This document shows positions 16,826 to 25,150 of a stretch of DNA of 64,000 nucleotides, piece by piece. The notes beneath the pieces are model-generated. The model did not search any database and was not told where the DNA came from. It saw nothing but the letters and a program-made list of their open reading frames with translations. Within the stretch, counting starts at the first letter, position 1. Every line of letters begins with the position of its first letter. The stretch spans positions 1 through 64,000 of the forward strand of contig NZ_ML775959.1 of the NCBI RefSeq assembly GCF_009769385.1, in the 5' to 3' direction. The position numbers were made by a program, and so were the translations under genes. The stretch is from Saccharothrix deserti. GTDB taxonomy: Bacteria > Actinomycetota > Actinomycetes > Mycobacteriales > Pseudonocardiaceae.

Positions 16826-18243
16826 CCCTGGTGGGCCCGCACCAGGTCCTCGACGGCCTGCGGGATGGTGGTCTCGAAGTCCAGCAGCTTCGCCCAGCGC
16901 GGTTCGATCCTGATCAGGACCATCTGCTCGTACAGCGCCCGCACGCCCGCCTCCCACGCGGCGAACTCGCCCGCGGGCACCAGCTTGCGGCTGGCCTCCA
17001 CGTACTCGTACGGCACACCGTCCACCAGTTCGACGCTCGCCGTGCCGCGGATCAGCAGCACGTGCGGCGGGTACTGGCCCGCGGTGTCGATGGTCAACGA
17101 CACGTTCGGGTTGTGGCGCAGCGCCCGCACCTTCGCCGACTTCGGCACGGTGCCCATGACGATCCGCGCCCCGTCCCACAGGAACGCGATCGGCACGACC
17201 CGAGGATCGCCGTCCACCCCGATGTACGCGAGCCGCGCCGGGATCGAGGAGGCCAGCAGCTCCTGGGCGATCGGCTTGTGCAGAACCTCGTTGAGTTCTT
17301 CGCGTTCCATGTCCGTCTCCTCCACTTCGCCGGGCGCCCTCGGTGGCGCTTGCCGGGCAGGACGGAGCCGGCGCGGCGTTCTCGACATCGGTGTCCGGGT
17401 GGTCTGCCCGAGCAGCACGCCGGACAGCACCAGCACGAGTCCCAGCACCTGGTGCCCGACGAGCGACTCACCGGCCAGCAGCAGGCCAAGCATCACCCCG
17501 GTCACCGGGTTGAGCAGCCCGATCAACCCGACCGTTCCCGCTTCCAGGTGACGCAGGCCGGTGAACCACACGACGAAGGCGATCGCGGTCGCCACCACCG
17601 ACACGAACGCGAAACCGAGCAGGGCGGTGCCGGTGAGCGGCGGGGGAGCGCCCTCGACCACAAGCGCGGGCACCACGAGCACCGCACCACCCGCGATGAG
17701 CTGCCACGACGTCACGGACAGCAAATCCGTGCCCGCGCCCCACCGCTTGGTGAGAAGGTGCCCGAACGCCGACATCGCCATCGCCGCGACCGACACCACG
17801 ACCCCGAGCGGGTCGACGGAGTCCACGCCCGACGCGAGCATGAGCACGACACCGAGGATGCCGGTGACCGCGCCCAACACCGCCCGGCCACGCGGGCGTT
17901 CACCGAGCAGCGGCCACGCCAACGCGATCATCGCGACCGGCGACGTGGCCATGATCGTCGAGGCCAGGCTGGTCGGCAGCAGCTGCGCGGCGAGGTAGAC
18001 GAGGGCGAAGAACGCGCCCATGTTCAGCGTGCCGAGCACCAGCGACCGCCACCACCACTGGCCACGCGGACGTTTGCGCCGCAGGACGAGCAGCAGCACA
18101 CCCGCCGGCAGGGCGCGCAGCACCGAACCCCACAGCGGGTGGTCGGCGGGCAGGAAGTGGTGCGTGACGTAGTACGTAGACCCCCACGCGATCGGCGCGA
18201 TCGAGGTGATCAGTGCCCACCGGATATTTTCCACGGAAGACAT
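16822..18243 (-). CDS. EamA/DMT permease fused to a pyridoxamine-phosphate-oxidase-like domain
   Basis: One open frame of 473 aa. Residues 1-285 form a 10-helix drug/metabolite transporter with two EamA repeats (start MSSVENIRWALITSIAPIAWG). After a basic linker (TPRRLRPARQAPPRAPGEVEE), residues ~313-473 form a split-barrel flavin/PNPOx-like domain (ARLAYIGVDGDPRVVPIAFLW, VRALRHNPNVSLTIDT). A methionine at 17310 (MEREELNEVL, with ggaga upstream) could also start the second domain as a separate protein, and a lost stop codon is possible. The ATG at 18243 directly abuts a MarR-type palindrome that also supplies its ggaag ribosome binding site, so repression by the divergent MarR is likely. Confidence 0.75.
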   Translation of the reverse strand: MSSVENIRWALITSIAPIAWGSTYYVTHHFLPADHPLWGSVLRALPAGVLLLVLRRKRPRGQWWWRSLVLGTLNMGAFFALVYLAAQLLPTSLASTIMATSPVAMIALAWPLLGERPRGRAVLGAVTGILGVVLMLASGVDSVDPLGVVVSVAAMAMSAFGHLLTKRWGAGTDLLSVTSWQLIAGGAVLVVPALVVEGAPPPLTGTALLGFAFVSVVATAIAFVVWFTGLRHLEAGTVGLIGLLNPVTGVMLGLLLAGESLVGHQVLGLVLVLSGVLLGQTTRTPMSRTPRRLRPARQAPPRAPGEVEETDMEREELNEVLHKPIAQELLASSIPARLAYIGVDGDPRVVPIAFLWDGARIVMGTVPKSAKVRALRHNPNVSLTIDTAGQYPPHVLLIRGTASVELVDGVPYEYVEASRKLVPAGEFAAWEAGVRALYEQMVLIRIEPRWAKLLDFETTIPQAVEDLVRAHQG

Positions 18244-18265
18244 TGTAGCTTCCGTGGAAGCTACA
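18244..18265. promoter_or_regulatory. MarR-type operator in divergent EamA/MarR region
   Basis: Arms tgtagcttc (18244-18252) and gaagctaca (18257-18265) pair perfectly over a 4-base spacer. The site fills most of the 32 bases between the two divergent start codons and includes the ribosome binding site of the EamA-fusion gene, so occupancy would block both transcription and access to that gene. Confidence 0.7.
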
Positions 18266-18275
18266 CTCCCGTGTC

Positions 18276-18773
18276 ATGCACCTCGACCGCGTCGCCCGGA
18301 TCCAGGCCGAGTGGGCCCGTGAACGGCCCGACCTCGACGTCACGCCGCAGGGTGTGATCGGCAGGCTGCACCGCCTCGCGGACGTGCTCACCGAGCAGTT
18401 GGCCGTCGTCTACCGGCGGCACGGCCTCGGTGAGGGGGAGTTCGACGTGCTCGCCGCACTGCGCCGCGCGGGGGAGCCGTACGAACGCGCGCCGGGCGAG
18501 TTGGCGCAGCACACGATGGTGACCACCGGTGCGATCAGCAAGCGCATCGACCGGCTGGAACGGGACGGCCTGGTGACCCGCCGCCCCGGCCAGGACGACG
18601 GCAGGCGGCGCGTGGTCGCGCTGACCGACGCGGGCAAACGCGTCATCGACCAGGCGTTCACCGAGCACATGGCCAACGAACGGCGGCTCCTCGACGCCCT
18701 CGACGCCGACGACGCCCGGCGGTTGGAGCAGATCCTCACCACCTGGCTCGCCCGGTTCGAACCCCCGCACTGA
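18276..18773 (+). CDS. MarR family transcriptional regulator
   Basis: A winged-helix regulator of 165 aa: dimer helix LHRLADVLTEQLAVVYRRH, recognition region PGELAQHTMVTTGAISKRIDRLERDGLV and the wing RRPGQDDGRRRVVALTDAGK with the conserved DxRRxxxxLT pattern. It starts 10 bases from the palindrome it shares with the divergent EamA-fusion gene. There is no good Shine-Dalgarno, so the message may be leaderless. It probably regulates itself and the permease. Confidence 0.85.
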   Translation: MHLDRVARIQAEWARERPDLDVTPQGVIGRLHRLADVLTEQLAVVYRRHGLGEGEFDVLAALRRAGEPYERAPGELAQHTMVTTGAISKRIDRLERDGLVTRRPGQDDGRRRVVALTDAGKRVIDQAFTEHMANERRLLDALDADDARRLEQILTTWLARFEPPH

Positions 18774-18855
18774 CCTTCGGTCGCACCTGGTCAGAGGCGT
18801 CGAGCCCGGGAAACGGCACGGACCACCCACACGTGCACGAACTTCGCGTTCCGTC

Positions 18856-18879
18856 GTTTGCGGTCACAGGCGCCGGGTA
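18856..18879 (+). promoter_or_regulatory. Putative SigB/SigF-type promoter for the DUF4383 gene
   Basis: gttt (18856-18859), a 15-base spacer and gggta (18875-18879) fit the stress sigma (SigB/SigF-like) consensus GTTT-N14-16-GGGTA. The start codon lies 46 bases further. The same boxes with the same spacing occur before the gene at 21240. Confidence 0.45.
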
Positions 18880-18925
18880 GTCGGACGAGAACTGAAGCGG
18901 GTTCTGCGATGCGACGGGAGTCGAC

Positions 18926-19384
18926 ATGTCCCGACCCAACACGGCAACGACGCGCACACCGATCCAGTTGGCCGCCATGGCCGTGGGTGCGGTGTTCGTG
19001 GTCGTGGGCATCGCCGGGTTCATCCCCGGGGTGACCACGGACTACGACACGCTCCAGTTCGCGGGCCACGAATCCCGGGCCATGCTGCTCGGCGTGTTCG
19101 CCGTCTCCATCCTGCACAACATCGTGCACCTGGCGTTCGGAATCCTCGGCCTGGCCATGGCCAGAACGGCGAGAGGCGCCTACTTCTTCCTCGTCATCGG
19201 CGGCGTGGTCTACCTGGTGCTGTGGCTGTACGGCCTCGTCATCGACCGGGACAGCGCCGCCAACTTCGTGCCGGTCAACACCGCCGACAACTGGCTGCAC
19301 CTGGTGCTTGCCCTCGGCATGATCGCGCTCGGCTTCGCGTTGGGCCGCTCGGTCCGAGCAATCGGCGTGCCGCGGACACGGTGA
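18926..19384 (+). CDS. DUF4383 membrane protein
   Basis: A protein of 152 aa with four predicted transmembrane helices (AAMAVGAVFVVVGIAGFIPG; around LLGVFAVSILHNIVHLAFG; FFLVIGGVVYLVLWLYGLV; LHLVLALGMIALGFALG). The SILHNIVHLAFGILGLAMAR and NFVPVNTADNWLHL segments are the hallmark of DUF4383, an uncharacterised actinobacterial family often linked with stress genes. The ATG at 18926 follows a gggagt ribosome binding site. A stress-sigma promoter candidate lies upstream. Confidence 0.85.
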   Translation: MSRPNTATTRTPIQLAAMAVGAVFVVVGIAGFIPGVTTDYDTLQFAGHESRAMLLGVFAVSILHNIVHLAFGILGLAMARTARGAYFFLVIGGVVYLVLWLYGLVIDRDSAANFVPVNTADNWLHLVLALGMIALGFALGRSVRAIGVPRTR

Positions 19385-19441
19385 CGGGACGACCGCGGCG
19401 ACCGGGACCTCACCCGGTCGCCGCCGTCGTGACAACAGGGG

Positions 19442-19864
19442 GTGGAGGCGGTGGACCCTGATCTCGATTACGGCGACGCGCCCGCCCGCGGCCTCCAGCG
19501 GTACGTGCGGGCGGTCGCGGCGGAGTTGGGGTTGGACGGGGAGTGCGCGTCCGCCGACCCCGGCCCACCCGCGTCCGCCTACCTCGCCGTGGACGGGCAC
19601 CTACCGTCCTTCCCCGACCGCGACCTCGCCCTGATGTGGGACGAGGAGTACGGCTGGGCCGCCGCCGTGGAGACCCGCTCCGACGAACCGCCGGTCGTCA
19701 TCGCCTACCTGGGCGGCGACGTGCTGCCCGCGCCGGGGACCGTGGCCGCGTTCCTGACCGCGTTGCTGCGCGGTGAACACCCCGGCGACCCCCGGCCGAT
19801 CCGGCTGCGCGCGTACGGCGCGCCCGACGACCTCATGGACCGCCTCAGCGCCTACCCGCCGTGA
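19442..19864 (+). CDS. DUF6292-like protein
   Basis: An acidic, soluble protein of 140 aa (or 137 if the GTG at 19451 is used). The FPDRDLALMWDEEYGWAAAV segment and preceding GLQRYVRAVAAELGL helix fit DUF6292, a small actinomycete family of unknown function. Its genes often sit near regulators and conjugation or secretion loci. It converges on the downstream glycosyltransferase gene with a gap of only 19 bases. Function unknown. Confidence 0.6.
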   Translation: MEAVDPDLDYGDAPARGLQRYVRAVAAELGLDGECASADPGPPASAYLAVDGHLPSFPDRDLALMWDEEYGWAAAVETRSDEPPVVIAYLGGDVLPAPGTVAAFLTALLRGEHPGDPRPIRLRAYGAPDDLMDRLSAYPP

Positions 19865-19883
19865 CCGCTCCTGACGGAGGGGA

Positions 19884-21056
19884 CTACCCGTCCTGAGCCG
19901 ACACCTCCAGGGTCTCCGGCTGACCGGCCGCCTGCCGGTAGACGCGCACCGTCTCGGCGGCGATCCGAACCGTGCTGTAGCGCGCTTGCACGCGGTCGGC
20001 GCCCGCGATGCCGTACGCCTCACGGCGGGCGTCGTCGGCCAACAGCGGGCGCAGCGCGCGGCCGAGCGCCCTCGCGTCGTTCGGCGGCACGAGCAGCCCG
20101 GTGACACCGTCCACAACCGTGTCGACCGCCCCGCCGACGGTCGCCGCCACCACCGGCACACCGCACGCCATGGCCTCCAACGGCGTGACACCCGACTCGT
20201 CCGACGCGGCGCACACGACCACGTCGGCGGACCTCAACAACGCGGGCATCGCCACCCGCGGCACCCGGCCGACCAACCGCACCCGGCCGCCGACCTCCTG
20301 CGCGCGGGCGTGCTCCCGCAGCCTGCGGACGTCGCCCGGCCGGCCACCGACGACCACCAACTCGGTGTCCCACACCGACCGCAGTGCGGTGATCACGTCC
20401 TCGGCGCCGGCCGCGGGCGCGACCACCTGGTGGGGCAGCTGCCGGTTGAGCCGCGGCCCGTCCGGCTTGAACCGCTCGACGTCGACCCCCGGCGGCACCA
20501 CCGCGATCCGCGTCCGCGCCACGCCCAGCCGCACCAACTGCGCCATCTCGTCCGTGCACCACGCCACGAGCCGGCGCGCCTCGCGCCTGATCAGCCGTTC
20601 GGTGGACACCCGCGCCTCCGGCACGGCCTCAGCGCCGGTCTGCTGCTCCACCACGCCCAACGAGTGGAACGTCTGCACCACCGGCACGTCGAGACCGTTC
20701 GCGGCCAGCACCGACGCCACCCCGGACGTCCAGTAGTGGGCGTGCACCACGGCCGGCGGCTCGGTCCGCCACTGCTGACGCAGGAACCGGGTGAACTCGT
20801 CCAGGTGAGGCAGGAGTTCGTCCGGGTGAACCGGACTCGGTGGCCCGGCCGGCACGTGGACCACGTCGTAGCCGTCCCGGGTGTGCACCAGATCGGGCGG
20901 CCGCACCGAATCGCGCCGGGTGTGCACCACGACGTCGTGCCCGGATTGGGCCAAGGCCGCGGCCAGATCGGCCACGTGGACGTCCTGACCGCCCTCCTCG
21001 GCGTCGCCGAGCACGGACAGGGGGTTCGCGTGCGCCGAAACGACCGCGATTCTCAT
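19884..21056 (-). CDS. GT4-family glycosyltransferase (MshA-like fold)
   Basis: A protein of 390 aa. The N terminus MRIAVVSAHANPLSVLGDAE with EGGQDVHVADLAAALA resembles the MshA/sucrose-synthase-like branch of GT4, and the donor domain has DVVVCAASDESGVTPLEAMACGVPVVA. In that motif the usual EX7E is DX7E (D-ESGVTPL-E), a conservative change in the phosphate-binding acid. ATG at 21056 has a strong ggagg six bases upstream. There are no membrane segments. It is divergent from a putative stress gene. The acceptor is unknown, and it need not be mycothiol biosynthesis. Confidence 0.75.
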   Translation of the reverse strand: MRIAVVSAHANPLSVLGDAEEGGQDVHVADLAAALAQSGHDVVVHTRRDSVRPPDLVHTRDGYDVVHVPAGPPSPVHPDELLPHLDEFTRFLRQQWRTEPPAVVHAHYWTSGVASVLAANGLDVPVVQTFHSLGVVEQQTGAEAVPEARVSTERLIRREARRLVAWCTDEMAQLVRLGVARTRIAVVPPGVDVERFKPDGPRLNRQLPHQVVAPAAGAEDVITALRSVWDTELVVVGGRPGDVRRLREHARAQEVGGRVRLVGRVPRVAMPALLRSADVVVCAASDESGVTPLEAMACGVPVVAATVGGAVDTVVDGVTGLLVPPNDARALGRALRPLLADDARREAYGIAGADRVQARYSTVRIAAETVRVYRQAAGQPETLEVSAQDG

Positions 21057-21177
21057 TGGGTGCCTCCAGCCGCGGATGCGGATGTCGCCGCGCCACTGAC
21101 CAGGCTGTCGTCTCAACCCATTCCGGACCGTACAAGCAACCCCGGACCCCTGCCACTCAGCACGACCACGTCCGGGC

Positions 21178-21201
21178 GGTTGGCCGGGCGACTGCCGGGT
21201 A
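21178..21201 (+). promoter_or_regulatory. Putative SigB/SigF-type promoter for the ferritin-like gene
   Basis: ggtt (21178-21181), a 15-base spacer and gggta(t) (21197-21202) resemble the stress sigma consensus, with the start codon 38 bases downstream. It matches the candidate at 18856-18879 in box sequence and spacing. Confidence 0.4.
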
Positions 21202-21239
21202 TGGCACAGACGACCACTCTCGACACCGAGGAGGGGACC

Positions 21240-21482
21240 ATGGCCACCGGCGAGACCGGGTTCGACGATGTCACCTACGACCTCATCTCCGTGCAGTACC
21301 ACGCGCTCAAGGCGGGCCACGACTACGGCCAGTACGTCCGAGATGCCGAGAACGCGGGCCACACCGAGATCGCCGACTTCTTCCGCCGGGTGATGGAGGA
21401 GGACTCCGCGCGCGCCAAGCAGTGCCACGAATTCCTCAAGGACCTGACCATCCACCACGCCGCCGGCCCGGCCGTGACCTGA
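21240..21482 (+). CDS. Small ferritin-like helical protein
   Basis: An 80-aa protein starting MATGETGFDDVTYDL, with a very strong gaggagggga ribosome binding site. Two long amphipathic helices are predicted: YDLISVQYHALKAGHDYGQY and EIADFFRRVMEEDSARAKQCHEF. They place Glu and His in the spacing of half a ferritin/rubrerythrin-like four-helix bundle. A longer start at 21201 (MAQTTTLDTEEG) is in frame but weaker. It is probably a dimeric stress protein; metal binding is inferred only. Its possible stress-sigma promoter supports this. Confidence 0.65.
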   Translation: MATGETGFDDVTYDLISVQYHALKAGHDYGQYVRDAENAGHTEIADFFRRVMEEDSARAKQCHEFLKDLTIHHAAGPAVT

Positions 21483-21519
21483 ACCCCAGAGGTGAAGTCA
21501 CAGCGGTACCGTCGGCGCC

Positions 21520-22011
21520 ATGCGGGTAGTCGTGCTGGCCGACACCCACGCGCCCCGGCGGTGGAAGTCGTGTCCCCCGGAGGTGGCGAAGCACTTGCGC
21601 CACGCGGACGTCATCCTGCACGCCGGTGACGTCTGCGTGGCGTCGGTGCTCGACGAACTGGCGCAGTACGCGCCGGTGACCGCCGTGCGCGGCAACAACG
21701 ACGGCCCGGACGTGGCCGAGTGGGGCGCACCGGAGACCGTGGAAGTGGACCTCGCGGGCCTGCGCGTGGCGATGATCCACGACAGCGGCCAGGCCACCGG
21801 CCGCACCGCAAGGATGCGCCGCCGGTTCCCCGAGGCGGATCTGGTGGTGTTCGGCCACTCCCACATCCCGATGGACGTCACCGGCGACGGCGTGCGCGTC
21901 TTCAACCCGGGCTCACCCACCGACCGCCGCCGCCAGCCGCACGGCACCGTCGGCCTGCTCGACATCGAGGACGGCGAACTCGTCGCGGCCCGGATCGTGC
22001 CGGTGACATAG
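21520..22011 (+). CDS. Metallophosphoesterase (YfcE-like)
   Basis: A calcineurin-type phosphoesterase of 163 aa. The motif series is complete and in order: LADTHA (D-x-H), HAGDVC (GD), VRGNNDG (GNHD equivalent, GNND), MIHDSG (H) and FGHSHIP (GHxH), followed by FNPGSPTDRR. Length and order match the YfcE/MJ0936 phosphodiesterase branch, cytosolic, two-metal. ATG at 21520. It converges with the Dabb gene. The natural substrate is not predictable. Confidence 0.85.
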   Translation: MRVVVLADTHAPRRWKSCPPEVAKHLRHADVILHAGDVCVASVLDELAQYAPVTAVRGNNDGPDVAEWGAPETVEVDLAGLRVAMIHDSGQATGRTARMRRRFPEADLVVFGHSHIPMDVTGDGVRVFNPGSPTDRRRQPHGTVGLLDIEDGELVAARIVPVT

Positions 22012-22144
22012 ACCGATGCCCTTGACCGACACCCCTGACCGGCGGCGTGGGCCAACACCCTGACCGGCGACTCGGACCGGCGGCGGCGCGCACCAGCGGC
22101 GGGGCCGGGCGCTGTGCGTCAGGTGGCGTGCGTCAGGTGGCGGG

Positions 22145-22531
22145 TCAGGCGGGGATCGAGTCGAGTTGGCGGCCCCACTCCGGGTACTTCGCGACCTTGG
22201 CCAAGTGCAGCGCGAGGACCTTCGCGCCGACCTCCGGGTCCCCGTCGTCGGAGAACCGCACGGCGCCGAACCTGCCCAGGTGCGGCAGGATCGTGTCGTC
22301 ACCCGCCAGGTGGACCGGATCGTGCATGTACCGCTCCAAAGCGTCGAGATCCGCGATGCCCACCACGTAGGCGTGCGTGAACCCCTCGTCCGGAATGCCC
22401 AGGTCGCGACCGACCGTGGAGAACGACACCCATTCGAGCGTCGCCGTCCGCCGCATCGCGGCCAGGACCTCGGCTTCCTGCTCGGGCGTGGTGCCTTCGC
22501 GGAAGCTGAAACGAAGCACGTTGACGATCAT
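22145..22531 (-). CDS. Dabb (stress-responsive alpha/beta barrel) family protein
   Basis: A protein of 128 aa. The first strand MIVNVLRFSFREGTTPEQ, the helix EVLAAMRRTATLEWV and the FTHAYVVGIADLDALERYMHDPVH segment are typical of the Dabb dimeric barrel (Pfam Dabb). The ATG has a gaggggt ribosome binding site. It is divergent from a TetR gene, with two similar palindromes between them, so it is likely under that repressor. Members range from heat-stress proteins to olivetolic-acid-type cyclases; no polyketide context is present here. Confidence 0.8.
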   Translation of the reverse strand: MIVNVLRFSFREGTTPEQEAEVLAAMRRTATLEWVSFSTVGRDLGIPDEGFTHAYVVGIADLDALERYMHDPVHLAGDDTILPHLGRFGAVRFSDDGDPEVGAKVLALHLAKVAKYPEWGRQLDSIPA

Positions 22532-22546
22532 GAACACCCCTCTCGA

Positions 22547-22624
22547 TTGAACCCGTGGGTTCAACATACTGGTCCAGTTGATCCATTTACCAGTTGGTCC
22601 TGAAACTTGAACCCATGAGTTCAT
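22547..22624. promoter_or_regulatory. Two TetR operators between Dabb and TetR genes
   Basis: A perfect 18-bp palindrome ttgaacccgtgggttcaa (22547-22564) lies next to the Dabb gene and an imperfect copy ttgaacccatgagttcat (22607-22624) lies next to the TetR start. Centres are 60 bp apart. The better site is on the target side, the weaker one on the autoregulatory side. Confidence 0.7.
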
Positions 22625-22636
22625 CCGGGCTACCGT

Positions 22637-23266
22637 GTGCCGGTGGTGGAGACGGCTTCACGGGCGCGGGTGGACAAGCGGCAGGCGATCCTGGCCGCCG
22701 CGTTCGACGTGTTCGCCAGGCGCGGCTACGCGCAGGCGTGCGTGAAGGAGATCGCCGAGGTGGCGGGCGTGGCGAAGCCGACCGTCTACAACCACCTCAA
22801 CGACAAGGAAACCCTGTTCCGCCAGGCGGTGGACGCCGCCGCCGACGCGGTACTGGCACAGAACCTCGCCGTGGTCGAACGGCTGCGCGAGCCCGGCGAC
22901 GACCCGCGGGCGACGTTGGAGGACGTCGCCTACCGGCTGGTCCGGACGTGCGACGACGAGCGCTCCCGATCACTGAAGTGGTTGACCTACGCCCAGGTGG
23001 CCCGCTTCCCCGACGTGGTCGACGCCGTGCACGCCCGCACCGGGCTGCGGTTGGCGGAGGCCCTGGCCGACCGCCTGGCCAGACTCGTCCTGGCCGGCCA
23101 CCTGCGCCCGTGCGAACCGGCCGACGCCGCCGAACACCTGCTCGCCCTCCTGACCGGTCCGATGGAGGCCCGCTCGGGTTTCGGAATGCGCAAGGTCCCG
23201 ACGGCACAGTTGCGGGCGGTGGCGGTCAACGCGGTCGACGTGTTCCTGCGTGCCTACGGCGCCTGA
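22637..23266 (+). CDS. TetR family regulator
   Basis: A regulator of 209 aa. HTH region KRQAILAAAFDVFARRG, then CVKEIAEVAGVAKPTVYNHL and the conserved NDKETLFRQAV. The C-terminal domain resembles TetR_C_33/AefR-like proteins (YAQVARFPDVVDAVHARTG). GTG starts at 22637, 22643 and 22646 are all possible. It is divergent from the Dabb gene with paired operators. The ligand is unknown. Confidence 0.8.
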   Translation: MPVVETASRARVDKRQAILAAAFDVFARRGYAQACVKEIAEVAGVAKPTVYNHLNDKETLFRQAVDAAADAVLAQNLAVVERLREPGDDPRATLEDVAYRLVRTCDDERSRSLKWLTYAQVARFPDVVDAVHARTGLRLAEALADRLARLVLAGHLRPCEPADAAEHLLALLTGPMEARSGFGMRKVPTAQLRAVAVNAVDVFLRAYGA

Positions 23267-23312
23267 CGTCGTCGCCGAGTGTCGTGTGTCCGTTCCGCGT
23301 CAGGCCGGTGGT

Positions 23313-23921
23313 CTACGACTCTTTCGCCTGGTCCGGCGAGGCTTGTGCGAGGGAGTCGATGATCAAGCGTGCGGTCTTGCGAGCCTGTGCCAGGGGATCT
23401 GAAGGAGCGCCTCGCAGAAGGCTGCCGAGCACGCCGTTGTAGAGCAGCAGCAGCATCGAGGCGACGGCGGCCGGGTCGGTGCACCGGGCGTCCTCGGCCA
23501 GCTGTGCAAGCCGTTCGGTCACCAGTTGGGTGTCCTGGCGGATCAGCTCGAACACCGGGTCGGTGCGACCGTCTTCCGGGGTGGGGCGTTCGGAGGCGGT
23601 GGCCAGGAAGCAGCACCACTGGGTGGGGTTGGCCGCGGCACGGAAGGTCTCGACGGCTTCGAAGATCGCCAGCAGGCGTTCTTCCGGGGAGTCGGCCCTG
23701 GCGATGGCCGCATCCCAGTGCCGGGTCCACGCATCGAGCCGGCGGGATAGCACCTCGCGCAGGAGGTTGTCCTTGGCCCCGAAGTGCTTGTAGAGCGTCA
23801 CGATCGCCACTCCGGCCGAGGTGGCGACCTGGTCCACCCCGGTGACCGCGATGCCTTGCTGGAAGAAGAGCGCCTCGGCGGCGTCGAGGATGCGCTTCCT
23901 GGTGTGCTCGGGAGAGGCCAC
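23313..23921 (-). CDS. TetR family regulator of the adjacent MFS gene
   Basis: A regulator of 202 aa, GTG start at 23921. HTH: TRKRILDAAEALFFQQG, TGVDQVATSAGVAIVTLYKHFGAKDNLLREVL. The C-terminal half (WCCFLATASERPTPEDG) carries a Cys pair that might sense ligand. It lies 59 bases from, and divergent to, an MFS efflux pump, with a taacgttcgtta palindrome next to its start. Repression of the pump, relieved by its substrate, is the likely role. Confidence 0.85.
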   Translation of the reverse strand: MASPEHTRKRILDAAEALFFQQGIAVTGVDQVATSAGVAIVTLYKHFGAKDNLLREVLSRRLDAWTRHWDAAIARADSPEERLLAIFEAVETFRAAANPTQWCCFLATASERPTPEDGRTDPVFELIRQDTQLVTERLAQLAEDARCTDPAAVASMLLLLYNGVLGSLLRGAPSDPLAQARKTARLIIDSLAQASPDQAKES

Positions 23922-23931
23922 GCCTGCAGTG

Positions 23932-23943
23932 TAACGTTCGTTA
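23932..23943. promoter_or_regulatory. Putative TetR operator upstream of the MFS pump
   Basis: Palindrome taacgttcgtta (taacg-N2-cgtta). A direct repeat of cgttatg follows at 23939-23945 and 23956-23962, giving a compound site covering the 59-base divergent region. Confidence 0.5.
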
Positions 23944-23980
23944 TGCCGAAACGACCGTTATGTCGAGATGAGGTGCCGGG

Positions 23981-25150
23981 ATGCTAGCGACAACCCACCG
24001 ACGCGGATCCGGTCTGGGTGCGGCAGTGGCGGGGATGTTGCTGGTCGCCGCCACCTACGGGATGGCCCGTTTCGGGGTCGGTCTGTTCGCTCCGCTGCTG
24101 GTTGCGCTGCGCCCGGACCTGATCGGCGTCATCGGCTGGGCCGCGGCCGCGCAGTTCACCTCGTACTCGCTGGCTGCCGCGGTGGCCGCCAGGTTGGTCG
24201 ACCGGCGCCCCCGCGCGGGGCTGGTCCTCGCCGGTGTCACGTCGACCGCGGGGTGTCTGGGGGTGGCGGTGGCCTCGGACCCGGTGGTGTTCGTGGTCGC
24301 GGTCTTCATCGGCGGGATGGGTGGCGGATTCGCTTCTCCTGCTCTGGTCCCGGTCATCGACGCGGTCGTGGCCCGCCGCGCGACCGCAACGGCTCAGTCC
24401 GTGGTGAACTCGGGAACGGCTGTGGGCGTGATCGGCGCCGGTGTGGTGGCCTCGGTTGCCGCTTCGGTCGGCCCGGCATGGGTGTTCATGGCACTGGTGT
24501 GCGCGGTGACCGCGGTGGCGGCTTGGTATCCCGTGCGGGCACGCACCGACCTGACTGCTTCTCGGCACGCCACAACGGAAACGCCTTCGGGCTCGGTCCC
24601 AGGGTCGTGGCGGCTTCTCGTCGTGCCGGGTGCGGCCGCGGTGGTCGCCGGCGCCGGGGCGGCCCTGATCTGGACGTTCGGGCCGTTGTTGGCCACCGGG
24701 TCCGGTTCGGTGAGCCCCGACCGGGTGGGGTGGCTGTGGATCGCCCTGGGTTTGGGAGGAATGCTCGGAGCGCTCACGGGAGTGGTGGTCGAGCGGTTGG
24801 GACGACGAGGCGGGTGGTGCCTTTGTGCCGGTGTCCTGGCGCTGGCCAACGCCGGCCTGGCACTGTCCGTGGTTGCGGGCAGTTCTTGGGTGGCCTACGC
24901 CGCCATGGCGCTCTTCGGCGCCGCGTACATGGGCTTGTCCGGTGTGCTCATCCTCTGGGCCCGGCGGATCTGGCCGAACGCCGCGGGAGCGGGCACCTCG
25001 GTGCTGTTCATCGCCTTGGCCGTCGGACAAGCTCTCGGATCCGCCGGCTTCGGAATCGCCCGGGACGCCCTCAGCCCGGGACCCCTGGCGCTGCTGGCCG
25101 CGGGCTTCTGCGTCCTGGGCGGTCTCACCGCCTTGATCAGAACACGGTAG
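23981..25150 (+). CDS. MFS efflux transporter
   Basis: A protein of 389 aa with 12 predicted membrane helices. It is of the YbfB/CynX-like or drug:H+ antiporter kind (GMARFGVGLFAPLL in helix 1, the AARLVDRRPRAGLVLAG loop after helix 2). The ATG at 23981 lies in the divergent promoter region of a TetR repressor with a palindromic site. It probably exports a small toxic compound; the substrate cannot be read from the sequence. Confidence 0.8.
   Translation: MLATTHRRGSGLGAAVAGMLLVAATYGMARFGVGLFAPLLVALRPDLIGVIGWAAAAQFTSYSLAAAVAARLVDRRPRAGLVLAGVTSTAGCLGVAVASDPVVFVVAVFIGGMGGGFASPALVPVIDAVVARRATATAQSVVNSGTAVGVIGAGVVASVAASVGPAWVFMALVCAVTAVAAWYPVRARTDLTASRHATTETPSGSVPGSWRLLVVPGAAAVVAGAGAALIWTFGPLLATGSGSVSPDRVGWLWIALGLGGMLGALTGVVVERLGRRGGWCLCAGVLALANAGLALSVVAGSSWVAYAAMALFGAAYMGLSGVLILWARRIWPNAAGAGTSVLFIALAVGQALGSAGFGIARDALSPGPLALLAAGFCVLGGLTALIRTR

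Noticed and set aside
19986-21239. A 498-residue + strand protein ending in the ferritin-like domain
   Set aside because: Everything before 21201 is antisense of the GT4 gene. The strong Shine-Dalgarno at about 21228-21238 fixes the start at 21240.
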